In this document: in pieces, positions 20,907 to 30,830 of the stretch
How the letters are laid out: every line of letters begins with the position of its first letter
Numbering within the stretch: position 1 is the first letter of the stretch
Origin: Ambrosia x helenae
Lineage: Eukaryota; Streptophyta; Magnoliopsida; Asterales; Asteraceae
Length of the DNA stretch: 64,000 nt
Direction: 5' to 3'
Assembly: GCA_030844895.1 (NCBI GenBank)
Contig: CM061224.1
Span: 77,116,620-77,180,619, forward strand
Translations under genes and position numbers: made by a program
The notes under the pieces: generated by a model
Databases searched by the model: none
The model's input: the letters and a program-made list of their open reading frames with translations, nothing else
What the model was told of the DNA's origin: nothing

Positions 20907-23675
20907 ATGGAATCTATACTAGAAATAAGTAATTGTGCTCCTAGTGACCAGGTGAAATTTGTAACCCACTCGTTAAAAGCAGAAGCTTTAAACTGGTGGA
21001 ATATGATAAGACAGGTAAGAGGTAGGGAAGTGGTAGCTACTATGACATGGCTAGAGTTTCGAACACTTATCACTGAAAAATACTGCCCCATGAATGAGAT
21101 TGAAAAGATAGAAATGGAATTCCTAGGAATGGAAATGAAGGGCCTAGACTGTATAGGCTATATAAACCGATTCAATCAACTTGCCCGTTTAGTGCCTCAT
21201 CAAGTAAACCCTGAACCTAAAAGAATTAGAAGGTTTATCTGGGGATTAAACCCCCAAATCCAGGGAATAGTTAGAGGGGCAAAACCAGCAAAATTTGATA
21301 CTGCCTGTGAATTAGCCTTAAGCTTAACTGATGACATAATAAGGCATAAAGAACGGGAGAGAATATCGGTAGGTAGCAAAAGAGGGTGGAATGAAACCTT
21401 TAGAACCATAAATTTCAATACGTCTGGTAAAAGTCAAGAAAACCCAGGAGATCAGGGAAACCCTGAAAAGCGACCCTACCGTGGAAATAGCCCTTTCTGT
21501 TCAAAATGCAAATATTACCACACTGGTGAATGTCGAAGAAAATGTGATCGATGCGGCCGATTTCATCTCGGCAATTGCAAGGGACCCCATTGTCAGAATT
21601 GTAAGAAAGTAGGACATGTGGCAAGAGATTGCAGATTCGACCCAGACCGTCCCAGAACATGTTATGAATGCAAAGAACCTGGTCATTACAAAGCTGACTA
21701 CCCTAAGCTGAGAAATTCGTCCAAAGGAGAACAAGGAAGAGGAAGGGCATTTGTGATCAATGCGGAGGAAGCCCGAGATGAACCCGATTTAGTCACGGGT
21801 ATGTTCTATATTAACCAATTACCCGCTTATGTCTTATTTGATACTGGAGCTAATCTTAGCTTCATTTCAAAAACCTTTATAGAAAAGATAAACATACTTC
21901 CAGAACCCATGAATAAAATATATGAAATCGAGATAGCCGATGGAAAAATTTTAAAAGCTACCGAAGTTTTTAAAAATTTAACATTGACTATCGAAAATCA
22001 AGAATTCCTGATAAATCTCATTCCTATGAGCCTAGGAGAATTTGACGTTATAGTAGGAATGGATTGGTTAGCATCGAATCAGGTTGAAATGGTCTGCAAA
22101 GAAAAGATAATAAAAATACCTCTCTTAACACAGGAGACTTTAATTGTATATGGGGAGAAACCAAAAGGAACCCTAAATTTAGTTTCCAGTTTAAAAATGA
22201 TGAAATATTGGAGAAAGGGACACCAACTCTTTTTGATACACCTGAATTCAGAAAAGGAAAGCAAGGAAGAAATAGATACAATTAAGATAGTATCTGAATT
22301 CAAAGACGTTTTCCCAGAAGAATTACCAGGATTACCCCCACCTCGTCAAGTAGAATTTTCAATTGACCTAATTCCTGGAGCCGCACCAGTTGCTAGAGCT
22401 CCATATAGGTTAGCTGCAAATGAAATGAGAGAACTTACGAAGCAATTAGAAGAACTCATAAATCGAGGATTCATTAGACCAAGCACCTCCCCTTGGGGAG
22501 CACCAGTACTTTTTGTTAAGAAAAAGGATGGAACCATGAGAATGTGTATAGATTATAGGGAGCTTAATAAGCTAACTATCAAGAACAAATACCCATTACC
22601 TAGGATCGATGATCTCTTTGATCAATTGCACGGTGCCAAATATTTTTCAAAAATTGATCTTAGGTCAGGTTATCATCAACTAAGGATAAGAGATGAAGAT
22701 GTTTTAAAAACAGCTTTTCGAACCAGATATGGCCACTATGAATTCTTAGTCATGCCATTTGGGCTAACCAACGTCCCTGCAGTATTTATGGATCTGATGA
22801 ATAGAATTTGTAGACCTTACTTAGATAAGTTTGTGATCGTCTTTTTAGATGACATTTTAATTTATTCTAAGAATGAAGAAGATCATCAGCAACATTTAAG
22901 AGAAATTCTGGAAACCCTTAGAAAGGAAAAGCTGTATGCAAAATTTACTAAGTGTGAATTCTGGTTGAAGGAAATTAAATTCTTAGGACATGTGATCAAT
23001 GAAGAAGGAATACAATTAGATCCTATCAAAATAGAAGCCATTCAAAAATGGGAACCGCCTAAGAGTCCTACCGAGATTAGGCAATTTTTAGGGCTAGCAG
23101 GTTATTACAGAAGATTTATTAGAAACTTTGCTAAATTAGCCCTACCCCTTACCACTCTAACTAAGAAAACTTCTAAGTTTGAATGGAAGGAGAAACAAGA
23201 ACAAGCCTTTCAGAGTTTAAAGAATAAATTATGTGAAGCCCCAGTATTAACCCTGCCAGAAGAAGGAAAAACATTCATAGTATACTGTGACGCTTCTCAA
23301 CAAGGCTTAGGATGTGTTATAATGCAAGAACATCAAGTAATAGGTTATGCCTCAAGACAATTGAAGAAACACGAACAGAATTATGTTACACATGATTTAG
23401 AACTTGGGGCCATAATATTTTCTTTAAAAATATGGAGGCATTATTTATATGGAACAAAGTGTACCATCTACACTGATCATAAAGGCCTTCAACATATTTT
23501 TGACCAAAAACTTTTAAACATGCGACAAAGAAGATGGATAGAAATCTTAAGCGATTACGAGTGTGACATAAGATACCATCCAGGAAAAGCAAATATTGTA
23601 GCTGATGCCTTAAGTCGGAAAGAAAAACCTCTAGGAGCTAAAGCTTTTAAGATTACTTTAGTAAATGAATTTTAA
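20907..23675 (+). CDS. gag (C-part)-protease-reverse transcriptase-RNase H polyprotein
   Basis: A 922-codon open frame. Gag core motifs lie at residues 1-160 (LNWWNMI, YINRFNQLARL). A zinc-finger cluster follows: two short C-X2-C-X3-H-X3-C fingers (CSKCKYYHTGEC, CDRCGRFHLGNC), one canonical knuckle CQNCKKVGHVARDC (residues 229-242), and a fourth whose last Cys is Tyr. Protease has LFDTGAN with the catalytic DTG at about 312-314. RT shows CIDYRELNKLT, KIDLRSGYHQLRI, MPFGLTN and FLDDILIYS (catalytic DD near 648-649). RNase H has YCDASQQGLGC (Asp near 795) and TDHKGLQHI, ending IVADALSRKE. This ATG is internal to gag; translation of the intact protein would start at about 20501. The gene context is a complete LTR element, so this is not a host gene. 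Confidence 0.93.
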   Translation: MESILEISNCAPSDQVKFVTHSLKAEALNWWNMIRQVRGREVVATMTWLEFRTLITEKYCPMNEIEKIEMEFLGMEMKGLDCIGYINRFNQLARLVPHQVNPEPKRIRRFIWGLNPQIQGIVRGAKPAKFDTACELALSLTDDIIRHKERERISVGSKRGWNETFRTINFNTSGKSQENPGDQGNPEKRPYRGNSPFCSKCKYYHTGECRRKCDRCGRFHLGNCKGPHCQNCKKVGHVARDCRFDPDRPRTCYECKEPGHYKADYPKLRNSSKGEQGRGRAFVINAEEARDEPDLVTGMFYINQLPAYVLFDTGANLSFISKTFIEKINILPEPMNKIYEIEIADGKILKATEVFKNLTLTIENQEFLINLIPMSLGEFDVIVGMDWLASNQVEMVCKEKIIKIPLLTQETLIVYGEKPKGTLNLVSSLKMMKYWRKGHQLFLIHLNSEKESKEEIDTIKIVSEFKDVFPEELPGLPPPRQVEFSIDLIPGAAPVARAPYRLAANEMRELTKQLEELINRGFIRPSTSPWGAPVLFVKKKDGTMRMCIDYRELNKLTIKNKYPLPRIDDLFDQLHGAKYFSKIDLRSGYHQLRIRDEDVLKTAFRTRYGHYEFLVMPFGLTNVPAVFMDLMNRICRPYLDKFVIVFLDDILIYSKNEEDHQQHLREILETLRKEKLYAKFTKCEFWLKEIKFLGHVINEEGIQLDPIKIEAIQKWEPPKSPTEIRQFLGLAGYYRRFIRNFAKLALPLTTLTKKTSKFEWKEKQEQAFQSLKNKLCEAPVLTLPEEGKTFIVYCDASQQGLGCVIMQEHQVIGYASRQLKKHEQNYVTHDLELGAIIFSLKIWRHYLYGTKCTIYTDHKGLQHIFDQKLLNMRQRRWIEILSDYECDIRYHPGKANIVADALSRKEKPLGAKAFKITLVNEF

Positions 23676-25110
23676 GCCATCTGAGAAATCATCAAAGAAG
23701 AGCTTTAGAACCTACCTTAATAGAACAAGAAGATCTTAATAGAGAAGAAGAAAGACTAATAGAAGGTGCAGACGGAATTTTAAGGCACAATGCAAGAATA
23801 TGGATACCTCGATATCGTGATCAAAGAGAAGTTATTTTAAAGGAAATTCATCATTCGAAATATTCCATCCATCCTGGTAATCAAAATATGTATAAAGATC
23901 TTAGAAAGAACTTTTGGTGGCCAAGTATGAAAAGAAGTATTGGAGAATTTGTTGCAAAATGTATAACTTGTACTAACGTGAAAGCAGAACACCAAAAACC
24001 TAGTGGGTTATTGATACAACCCGAAATTCCCGTTTGGAAATGGGATCAACTTACCATGGATTTGGTAACTAAATTACCATGATCTACAAGCGGTAATGAT
24101 GCCATTTGGGTGATAGTAGATAGGCTAACCAAATCATACTTGGCCACCAAAAGTTCTTTCTAAGATCTTTATATACGGGAGATAGTAACAAGGCATGGAA
24201 TTCCCCTCTCTATTATCTCAGATCGTGATGGCCGTTTCACTTCTAGATTTTGGGGAAAGTTCCAAGATGCCTTAGGATCTCAAATCAGGCTTAGCACTGC
24301 ATATCACCCACAAACAGATGGACAAAGTGAAAGAACAATTAAAACACTAGAAGATATGTTACGAGCTTGTGTTTTGGAGTTTAGGGGAAGTTGGGACACT
24401 CATCTACCATTAATAGAATTTTCGTACAATAATAGTTATCACGCTTCTATACAAGCTGCGCCCTTTGAAGCACTATATGGTAGAAAGTGTAGATCTCCAA
24501 TTTGTTGGAATGAAATTGGAGAAAACCAACTTACCGTCCACAAATTATTCAAGAAACCACAGACAAGATAGTTCAAATCAAGAAGAAACTGGAGGAAGCC
24601 AGGAGTCGCCAGAAAAGCTATGCGGATAATCGGAGAAAACCTTTAGAATTCCAGATAGGAGACTACGTCCTAATAAAAGTATCCCCATGGAAAGGTGTCA
24701 TACGATTTCAAAAATGGGGAAAACTTAACCCACGCTATATAGGACCGTATCAAGTAAAGGAAAGAATTGGACAGGTAGCCTATCGTCTAGAGTAACCTCC
24801 AGAATTAGACGGGATCCATGATGTTTTTCATATTTCCAACCTCCGAAAATGTGTAGTAGATACACAAGCTATCATTCCTTTAGATGATATTCAAGTAAAT
24901 CCCCAATTACGATTCACAGAGGAACCTATAGAAATTGTATCAAAACAAGAAAGAAGACTAAGAAGGGGAAAGATACCAATAGTACAAGTTAAGTGGAATG
25001 CTAGACGAGGTCCTGAATTCACATTTGAACGTGAGGATATGATGAGAGCAAAATATCCCCACCTATTTATGAATCAGGTACAATATAAAAAACAATTTCG
25101 GGGACAAAAT
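23676..25110 (+). pseudogene. integrase and chromodomain-like C-terminus, interrupted
   Basis: The reading continues over several frames: an HHCC-type zinc region (HHSKYSIHPGNQNMYKDLRK ... KCITCTN), then WDQLTMDLVTKLP ending in a TGA near 24080. The core follows with IISDRDGRFTSRFWGKF (Asp) and TAYHPQTDGQSERTIKTLED (Glu), then EFSYNNSYHASIQAAPFEAL. A frameshift follows near 24540, then WGKLNPRYIGPYQVKER (GPY motif) and a terminal VQVKWNARRGPEFTFERED segment typical of Tekay chromodomains. A TAG lies inside the GPY module at about 24794. The core catalytic triad residues are present, but stops and shifts prevent an intact product. Confidence 0.85.
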
Positions 25111-25115
25111 TTTCT

Positions 25116-25128
25116 AAGGGGGGGAGAA
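25116..25128 (+). other. polypurine tract of the Tekay element
   Basis: AAGGGGGGGAGAA directly abuts the 3' LTR, the plus-strand priming site. Confidence 0.88.
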
Positions 25129-26651
25129 TGTAACGACCAAACGAAATAAAAATTATTAAAATAATATTGGGCCACCTTAAGGTGTAGCCCAATATACTTA
25201 CCCGGATATAACACCTAAAGCACACTTAGCCCAATTAGGGCCCAACTAATATCCGGCTCGTTAATAAACCCGATGTAATGGGCCAAGTGTTTGGGCTCAA
25301 ATATTGATCTTGTTAAGCTAGTTTAGTGGGCCGATATAATTATTAAGTGGGCCGATATAGTGGACCGATTAAATATTACTAATGTGCCGATATAATTGTA
25401 GTTTAGGATCTCATAATTAGTTTACACCTCAAGCCCATCACTTGTGTTGATAAGAGCCGGCCCATTTAATAGATGAAAGAGTGTCGCCACTCTTTAAGAA
25501 ATCTCCACCTAGATACTCCAACACCCCACAAGCCAACACCTCTACACCCTACAACCTAGGAGAAATCATTACATGCATCTCACATTTAAAAACCACCAAC
25601 AAACCAATCGGCCCTTTGATCTCCCCACAAAACCATTTACCTCTCCTCTCCCAACATGCAAAACCACTTATCTTCTTCCCTACACCTCCACCGTAACCCT
25701 CCCTAAATAACACTACCACCTTCTTTAAACCTTCTACTCTCCTAGAACACTAACTTCATCCATCTAAGGTAGGCTACGGTTGAACATATATATAACCGGC
25801 CTATTATAAAGATTGAATTCGGGTAAGTTCTAATCCTTAACTTGTAGAAATCACGAGCGCCAAGCTGTAATGGCCAGCTTACATACGTATCTATATACCT
25901 AAGCTGTAATGGTCAGCTAACTAACATATATTTGTGTGTTTGTAATCGTGGTTATGTGGTAAAAAGGTAGTCCGCATAATTTCCGAACAAGTCATCAACT
26001 TTAGTAATCAAGTGGAAGAAAAACAAGTGAGTGTTTGCACCCCATAATAGCTTTTAAATGTTTTGGGGTAGATGTATGTTTGTTTGTCTTTGAAAGTCAT
26101 TGATTGATCATGATCCAATAGAAATAATAGAAACCGGTCGGATAGAAACTACGTAGAGTGGATCCATTTGGTATCAAAGAGTATAGACCCGGGCCGATTA
26201 GAGGCTACGGGACCATGCATAATCGATCTATACTCGAAAATAGAATGACCGGACGTTTACATGCATGTGTCTAAAAGATTGTTAAAGTCTTGGCATCACT
26301 CACTAGTTTCGACTAACGTATTTTAAACATACATATCAGGAGATTATCATGGAACCTGAGCTCAGTTATGGTGTTAGTGAACTTATCGAATGAAGTATGA
26401 TGTTTATAAATAAAGTAGAATCGTGTTGTAGTGTGACGTTTTCAAAACTGAAGGTTGTAAAGGCTTCGGCCGAAACATGGTTTGGAAAGTGTGGTTTTAA
26501 TGTATAATATAACTATGGTTTGAGTTAAAATTGTTGTTCATAACATGTATCCAAGAAACCGGTTTTATAAAAATGGAAATTAAAATTTTAAAAACTAGTT
26601 AGGAAACTAACTACCAATCGGTAACGACTCGGTGAAAATCGGGTCGTTACA
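25129..26651 (+). repeat. 3' LTR of Tekay element
   Basis: 1523 bp, about 98.5% identical to the 5' LTR. The following AAATA completes the target duplication, after which MULE sequence resumes. Confidence 0.93.
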
Positions 26652-26656
26652 AAATA

Positions 26657-27312
26657 ACCCATACAGTGATGCCGCCGAACCAAAGTTTGTAGTCAAACGA
26701 TGCCGCCAAACCATACTATGTATTCTATGATGCCACCAAACCAAATGTGGGCTTCTCAATGATGCCGCCAAACCAAATAGGGACTTCTCAATTGATACCG
26801 CCAATCGAAATTAGCTGATCTGTTTTTCTTTCTAACGTGTAATATTTTCAATTTTAAAGGATGATGTGAAGATGTTAAGGCAAATGAGCATGGATGCATA
26901 CCGTTTCCCAAATCAAGGAATGGTGGTTATTAGTGGTTAGTGGTGATAATAATCAAAAGACTTGCAATGGTAATGGTGAATGTATATGAATATATGAATC
27001 GTTAAGCCACATGTGATTCAAACATTTATAGGAGAAACAAACACTAAAATTAAAATCCAAATACAAGCGTTAAACATTAAGACAACATTACATAATCATA
27101 TAACATGACGAGAAGTTGTTTCACAACGGCATTTGTATAGCTCATCTGCCATGTGTCGTCGATAATTCACACAAGCGTCTTCGACGTCGATTTCTAACGA
27201 CAACGATTTTTTTTTTCACAAGCCTCTCCATCATCATACAAACCAACACACCTGCATTATCAACCTTTTCGTTGTCTTGGGGCACATCTAATTTAATTAA
27301 CCAACAGAAATT
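26657..27312. repeat. left subterminal repeat block of the MULE and spacer
   Basis: Five copies of a motif close to GATGCCGCCAAACCA occur at about 26669, 26699, 26730, 26762 and 26795, spaced about 30 bp, all in one direction. The same motif in the opposite orientation appears on the right side. From 26820 to 27312 the sequence is noncoding with no recognised feature. Confidence 0.75.
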
Positions 27313-28198
27313 AGTGTTTTGTCCACACGATTAGACTTCAGCCAGTAACGAATATGTTTTAGAAACCATTCGAAAAAAAGCCTAATCATCTCCATATAGT
27401 GAGCAACTTGGCGTCGCCTTTCGTTTCTCCATCTCTTATAGTCCAATACTGGGTAATTACCATGTTTCTCAGATCAATTAGGATAAGTAGCCAGTCTCCC
27501 ACCCCGATCGATAAAGGAAGGTAAACACGACCAACCTCCCAGAATGGCGGGTAGGGTTCCATTCTTCCAGCCATGTCGAGGGCAACTGAAGAATTCGAGT
27601 CCTTCATTTCATCATAGAAGGCAGGGGGTAACACTGTCCAACGTAGCTGTGAAGTATGATCTCTTAAAAGCTTTGCTTGTCTAAGTCGCATCAGTCTTAC
27701 CGTCCACGCTTCAACGTGCTGAAATCATAATAATGCATAAGGTTCGTTATTGAGTTAAGCAAATCAATTTACTTTCAAGATAAATTAACATGAAAATTAC
27801 CGTTGCGGATAGCGCCCTGTTGGGTTGGCACCCTAGAAGTGTACCCCAAAAATTTCTGTCTAGTTTGGCGGAAATGAAGCAAGTGTAGAAAAATAGGGCA
27901 TCCCCGTTTGTATAAAAGTCGACAACATCAGCAGACCAGTTGTTTCTGCATTGTTGGTTTTCTTGTGGGTTTTCTTTGGGCTTGTCTTTGTCGTTTTCGG
28001 CTGGTTTCACTTGTGGGTTACTTGAAGACGAACCACCCGTGGAAGGTTTTGATGGCTTGCGTAAATGCCTCCAAATTTACTCGTCGATTTAACCATTTTA
28101 GGAGCTGGTTGTGAACAGTAAAAGCCTTCTCCATTGTTTTCCATTCTTAGAGGTTTCAAATACGAGTTGGTAAGAGAGAAGGAAGTTGAGTGAGTCAT
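27313..28198 (-). pseudogene. ULP1 (C48) protease-like gene carried by the MULE
   Basis: The ATG at 28198 opens MTHSTSFSLTNSYLKPLR, with a shift near 28040 into a Lys/Asn-rich linker (ENDKDKPKENPQENQQ) and WSADVVDFYTNGDALFF. An intron is likely from about 27799 (donor GTAATT) to about 27724 (acceptor GATTTCAG). The next exon gives WEVGRVYLPLSIGVGDWLLI followed by LIDLRNMVITQYW, the strand pattern around the catalytic His of ULP1-like proteases, but Asp stands where His is expected. After another shift a helical tail (RRRQVAHYMEMIRLFFEWF) ends near 27325. ULP1-like domains are known passengers of Kaonashi-type MULEs. The catalytic Cys was not found, so activity is unlikely. Confidence 0.55.
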
Positions 28199-28219
28199 GT
28201 TTGTGAATCAGCTGCTTTT

Positions 28220-28444
28220 AAAGAGGTGAAGCCTCGTAATGGTTTGGCGGCATCTACATGAAGCCTCAGAATGGTTTGGCAGCATTGATGCCTCACAATG
28301 GGACAGCGGCATTGATGCCTCATAATGATTTGGCGGCTTCTACATGAAGGCGGCATGTAGATGAAGCCTCATAATGGTTTGGCGGCATCTACATGAAGCC
28401 TCCTTACATAAAGGCGGCATATAGATGAAGCCTCATAAAGGTTT
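28220..28444. repeat. internal cluster of MULE subterminal motifs
   Basis: Seven or so variants of TGGTTTGGCGGCAT or GCGGCATTGATGCC occur between 28246 and 28420, with GATGCCTCA(G/T)AATGG words between them. They are in the opposite direction to the left-end copies. Confidence 0.7.
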
Positions 28445-29914
28445 GGTCATTTTTCAAAAAACTCACTATGTTGAAAACGGCCTAGGCTGCCATTTTTGGG
28501 CCTTTGTACAGTCTGGCAGGGCCTCCCAGTCAGGTAACCGGACTTTCAGACGCCTTGTCCTTGGCTAATACAAGGGTGTCCCAAGAATTCCCGGCCATTT
28601 TCGGGTCTCCAGGGCCTGATCCCGGTGGCCCGCAAACGGCTAGGAGGTCATTTTTCAAAAGACTATGTTGAAAACGGCCCAGGCTCCCATTTTTGGGCCT
28701 CTATAACAGTCTGGCAGGGCATCCCAGTCAGGTAACCGGACTTTTGTACGCCTTGTCCTTGGCTAATACACGGGTGTCCCAAGAAGTCCGGGCCGTTTTT
28801 GGGTCTCCGGGGCCTGATCCCGGTGGCCCGAAAACGGCTAGGAGGTGATTTTTAAAAAAACTCACTATGTTGAAAACGGCCCAGGCTGCCATTTTTGGGC
28901 CTCTGTACAGTCTGGCAGAGCCTCCCATTCAGGTAACCGGACTTTCGGACGCCTTGTCCTTGGCTAATACACGGGTGTCCCAAGAATTCCGGGCCGTTTT
29001 CGGGTCTCCGGGGCCTGATCCCGGTGGCCCGAAAACAGCTAGGAGGTCATTTTTCAAAAAACTCTACTATGTTGAAAACGGCCCAGGCTCCCATTTTTTG
29101 GGCCTCTGTACAGTCTGGCAGGGCCTCCCAGTCAGTAACCGGACTTTCGAACGCCTTGTCCTTGGCTAATACACGGGTGTCCCAAGAATTCCGGGCCGTT
29201 TTCGGGTCTCCGGGGCCTGATCCCGGTGGCCCGAAAACGGCTAGGAGGTCATTTTTCAAAAAACTCACTATGTTGAAAACGGCCCAGGCTGCCATTTTTG
29301 GGCCTCTGTACAGTCTGGCAGAGCCTCCCATTCAGGTAACCGGACTTTCGGACGCCTTGTCCTTGGCTAATACACGGGTGTCCCAAGAATTCCGGGCCGT
29401 TTTTGGGTCTCCGGGGCCTGATCCCGGTGGCCCGAAAACAGCTAGGAGGTCATTTTTCAAAAAACTCTACTATGTTGAAAACGGCCCAAGCTCCCATTTT
29501 TTGGGCCTCTGTACAGTCTGGCAGGGCCTCCCAGTCAGTAACCGGACTTTCGAACGCCTTGTCCTTGGCTAATACACGGTGTCCCAAGAATTACGGGCCG
29601 TTTTCGGGTCTCCGGGGCTTGATCCCGGTGACCCGAAAACAGCTAGGAGGTCATTTTTCAAAAAACTCTACTATGTTGAAAACGGCCCAGGCTCCCATTT
29701 TTTGGGCCTCTGTACAGTCTGGCAGGGCCTCCCAGTCAGTAACCGGACTTTCGAACGCCTTGTCCTTGGCTAATACACGGGTGTCCCAAGAAGTCCGGGC
29801 CGTTTTCGGGTCTCCGGGGCCTGATCCCGGTGGCCCGAAAACGGCTAGGAGGTCATTTTTCAAAAAACTCACTATGCTGAAAACGGCCAAGGCTCCCATT
29901 TTTGGGCCTCCCGG
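28445..29914 (+). repeat. tandem array of a ~201-bp GC-rich unit, 7.3 copies
   Basis: Unit starts at 28445, 28647, 28845, 29046, 29248, 29449, 29650 and 29852 (GGTCATTTTTCAAAA), giving periods of 198-202 bp. The final copy is cut after about 63 bp. Each unit contains GTTGAAAACGGCCCAGGCTC, ACAGTCTGGCAGGGCCTCCC, CTTGTCCTTGGCTAATACA and CCTGATCCCGGTGGCCCG. Copies are about 93-98% identical. The period is almost divisible by three and low in stops, which creates overlapping 80-180-codon frames on both strands. These are by-products, not genes. Confidence 0.93.
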
Positions 29915-30212
29915 TCAAATTTAAACAAGTGCATAAACACATTAGTACGTAAACACATATTACATAAACACATAATACATAACGACCAATACATAAATCA
30001 TAATCCTAATTTACTTATTTAAAGCTTACATAAACACATAATATAATCCAAAATTACTTGGTATTCCTCCTCATATGGATCCCGAGGAGGAGGGTTTGGG
30101 GCGGTTGTAGCCTGCTGGTGGGGAGGGGGGTGGGTGCTGATAACCTTAAACGGTCCATATCCCTTACAGCCATGGCATAATCCACAACCCATACCAACTC
30201 ATCTACAGTGAG
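29915..30212. other. A+T-rich spacer in the MULE
   Basis: It holds short repeats of ACATAAACACATA between 29930 and 30045. No coding frame. Confidence 0.5.
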
Positions 30213-30452
30213 CTAATCATCTGCTGGGGGAGAAGGAGTGGTTTGAGTAGGAGCAGGAGGAGAAGTTATTTGAGTAGGAGCAGGAGGAGGAGTTATATTA
30301 GTAGGAGCAGGAGGAGGAGTTATTTGAGCAGGAGGAGGAGTTATATGAGTAGGAGCAGGAGTAGTCGGAGATGAAAATGGTAGTCGCCATCCCCGGCGAG
30401 AGTATCGCCGGACATTTGAAGATCTGTCACATTCGTGATAACCTCCACCCAT
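30213..30452 (-). other. proline-rich minisatellite-type frame
   Basis: Repeats of about 24 bp (GGAGCAGGAGGAGGAGTTAT type) give a minus-strand frame made of PPPAPTQIT units. The N-terminal part (GGYHECDRSSNVRRYSRRGW) is not repetitive. It could be the coding end of a short MULE gene but is more likely a repeat artefact. Confidence 0.3.
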
Positions 30453-30479
30453 TGTTTGTAAACCCTTTGAAGAGAGTAG

Positions 30480-30700
30480 ATGCCTCAGAATGGTATTTGT
30501 AATAGTTGATGCCTAATAATGGTTTGGCGGCATCATATAAGTCATAAAGAGTGGATGCCTCAGAATGGTTTGGCGGCATTGATGCCTCAGAATGGTTTGG
30601 CGGCATTGATGCCTCAGAATGGTTTGGCGACATTGATGCCTCAGAATGGGACAACGACATTGATGCCTTAGAATGGTTTGGCGGCATCATAAAAAGTTGA
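30480..30700. repeat. second internal cluster of MULE subterminal motifs
   Basis: Six copies of TGATGCCTCAGAATGG ... TTGGCGGCAT, with a period of about 29 bp, lie just upstream of the transposase gene. They are the closest repeats to its start codon and could form part of its promoter. Confidence 0.75.
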
Positions 30701-30830
30701 AGCATATTTAAGGGATACTCACCCCAATCCATCCCCACACCAAACTTTCTTCCCAAAAAACTAAACATATTTCAAAAACTTTCTTCTTCCCCCCCCCCCC
30801 AACCACCCAAAAAAATAACATTCAAAGCAA

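Larger units (their letters stand above)
17964..26651 (+). mobile_element. full-length Ty3/gypsy Tekay-type retrotransposon
   Basis: LTRs at 17964-19485 and 25129-26651 both start TGTAACGACC and end GGTCGTTACA. They are flanked by the 5-bp duplication AAATA (17959-17963 and 26652-26656). A Met-tRNA primer-binding site, polypurine tract, gag-pol and a C-terminal chromodomain-like segment are present. I count roughly 22 differences between the LTRs (about 1.5%), so the insertion is young; at a commonly used grass LTR rate that would be near half a million years, which is only a rough guide. Coding lesions in gag and integrase make it non-autonomous. Confidence 0.95.

Noticed and set aside
20907..23675. 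Host gene
   Set aside because: The long open frame is a retrotransposon gag-pol, flanked by LTRs, primer site and target duplication.
26607..26804. 65-codon minus frame
   Set aside because: Spans the boundary of the 3' LTR and the MULE subterminal repeats; composed of repeat units.
28867..29924. Overlapping frames of 80-180 codons on both strands
   Set aside because: All lie in the 201-bp tandem array. The same peptide recurs in each unit and on both strands, as expected from a period near a multiple of three.
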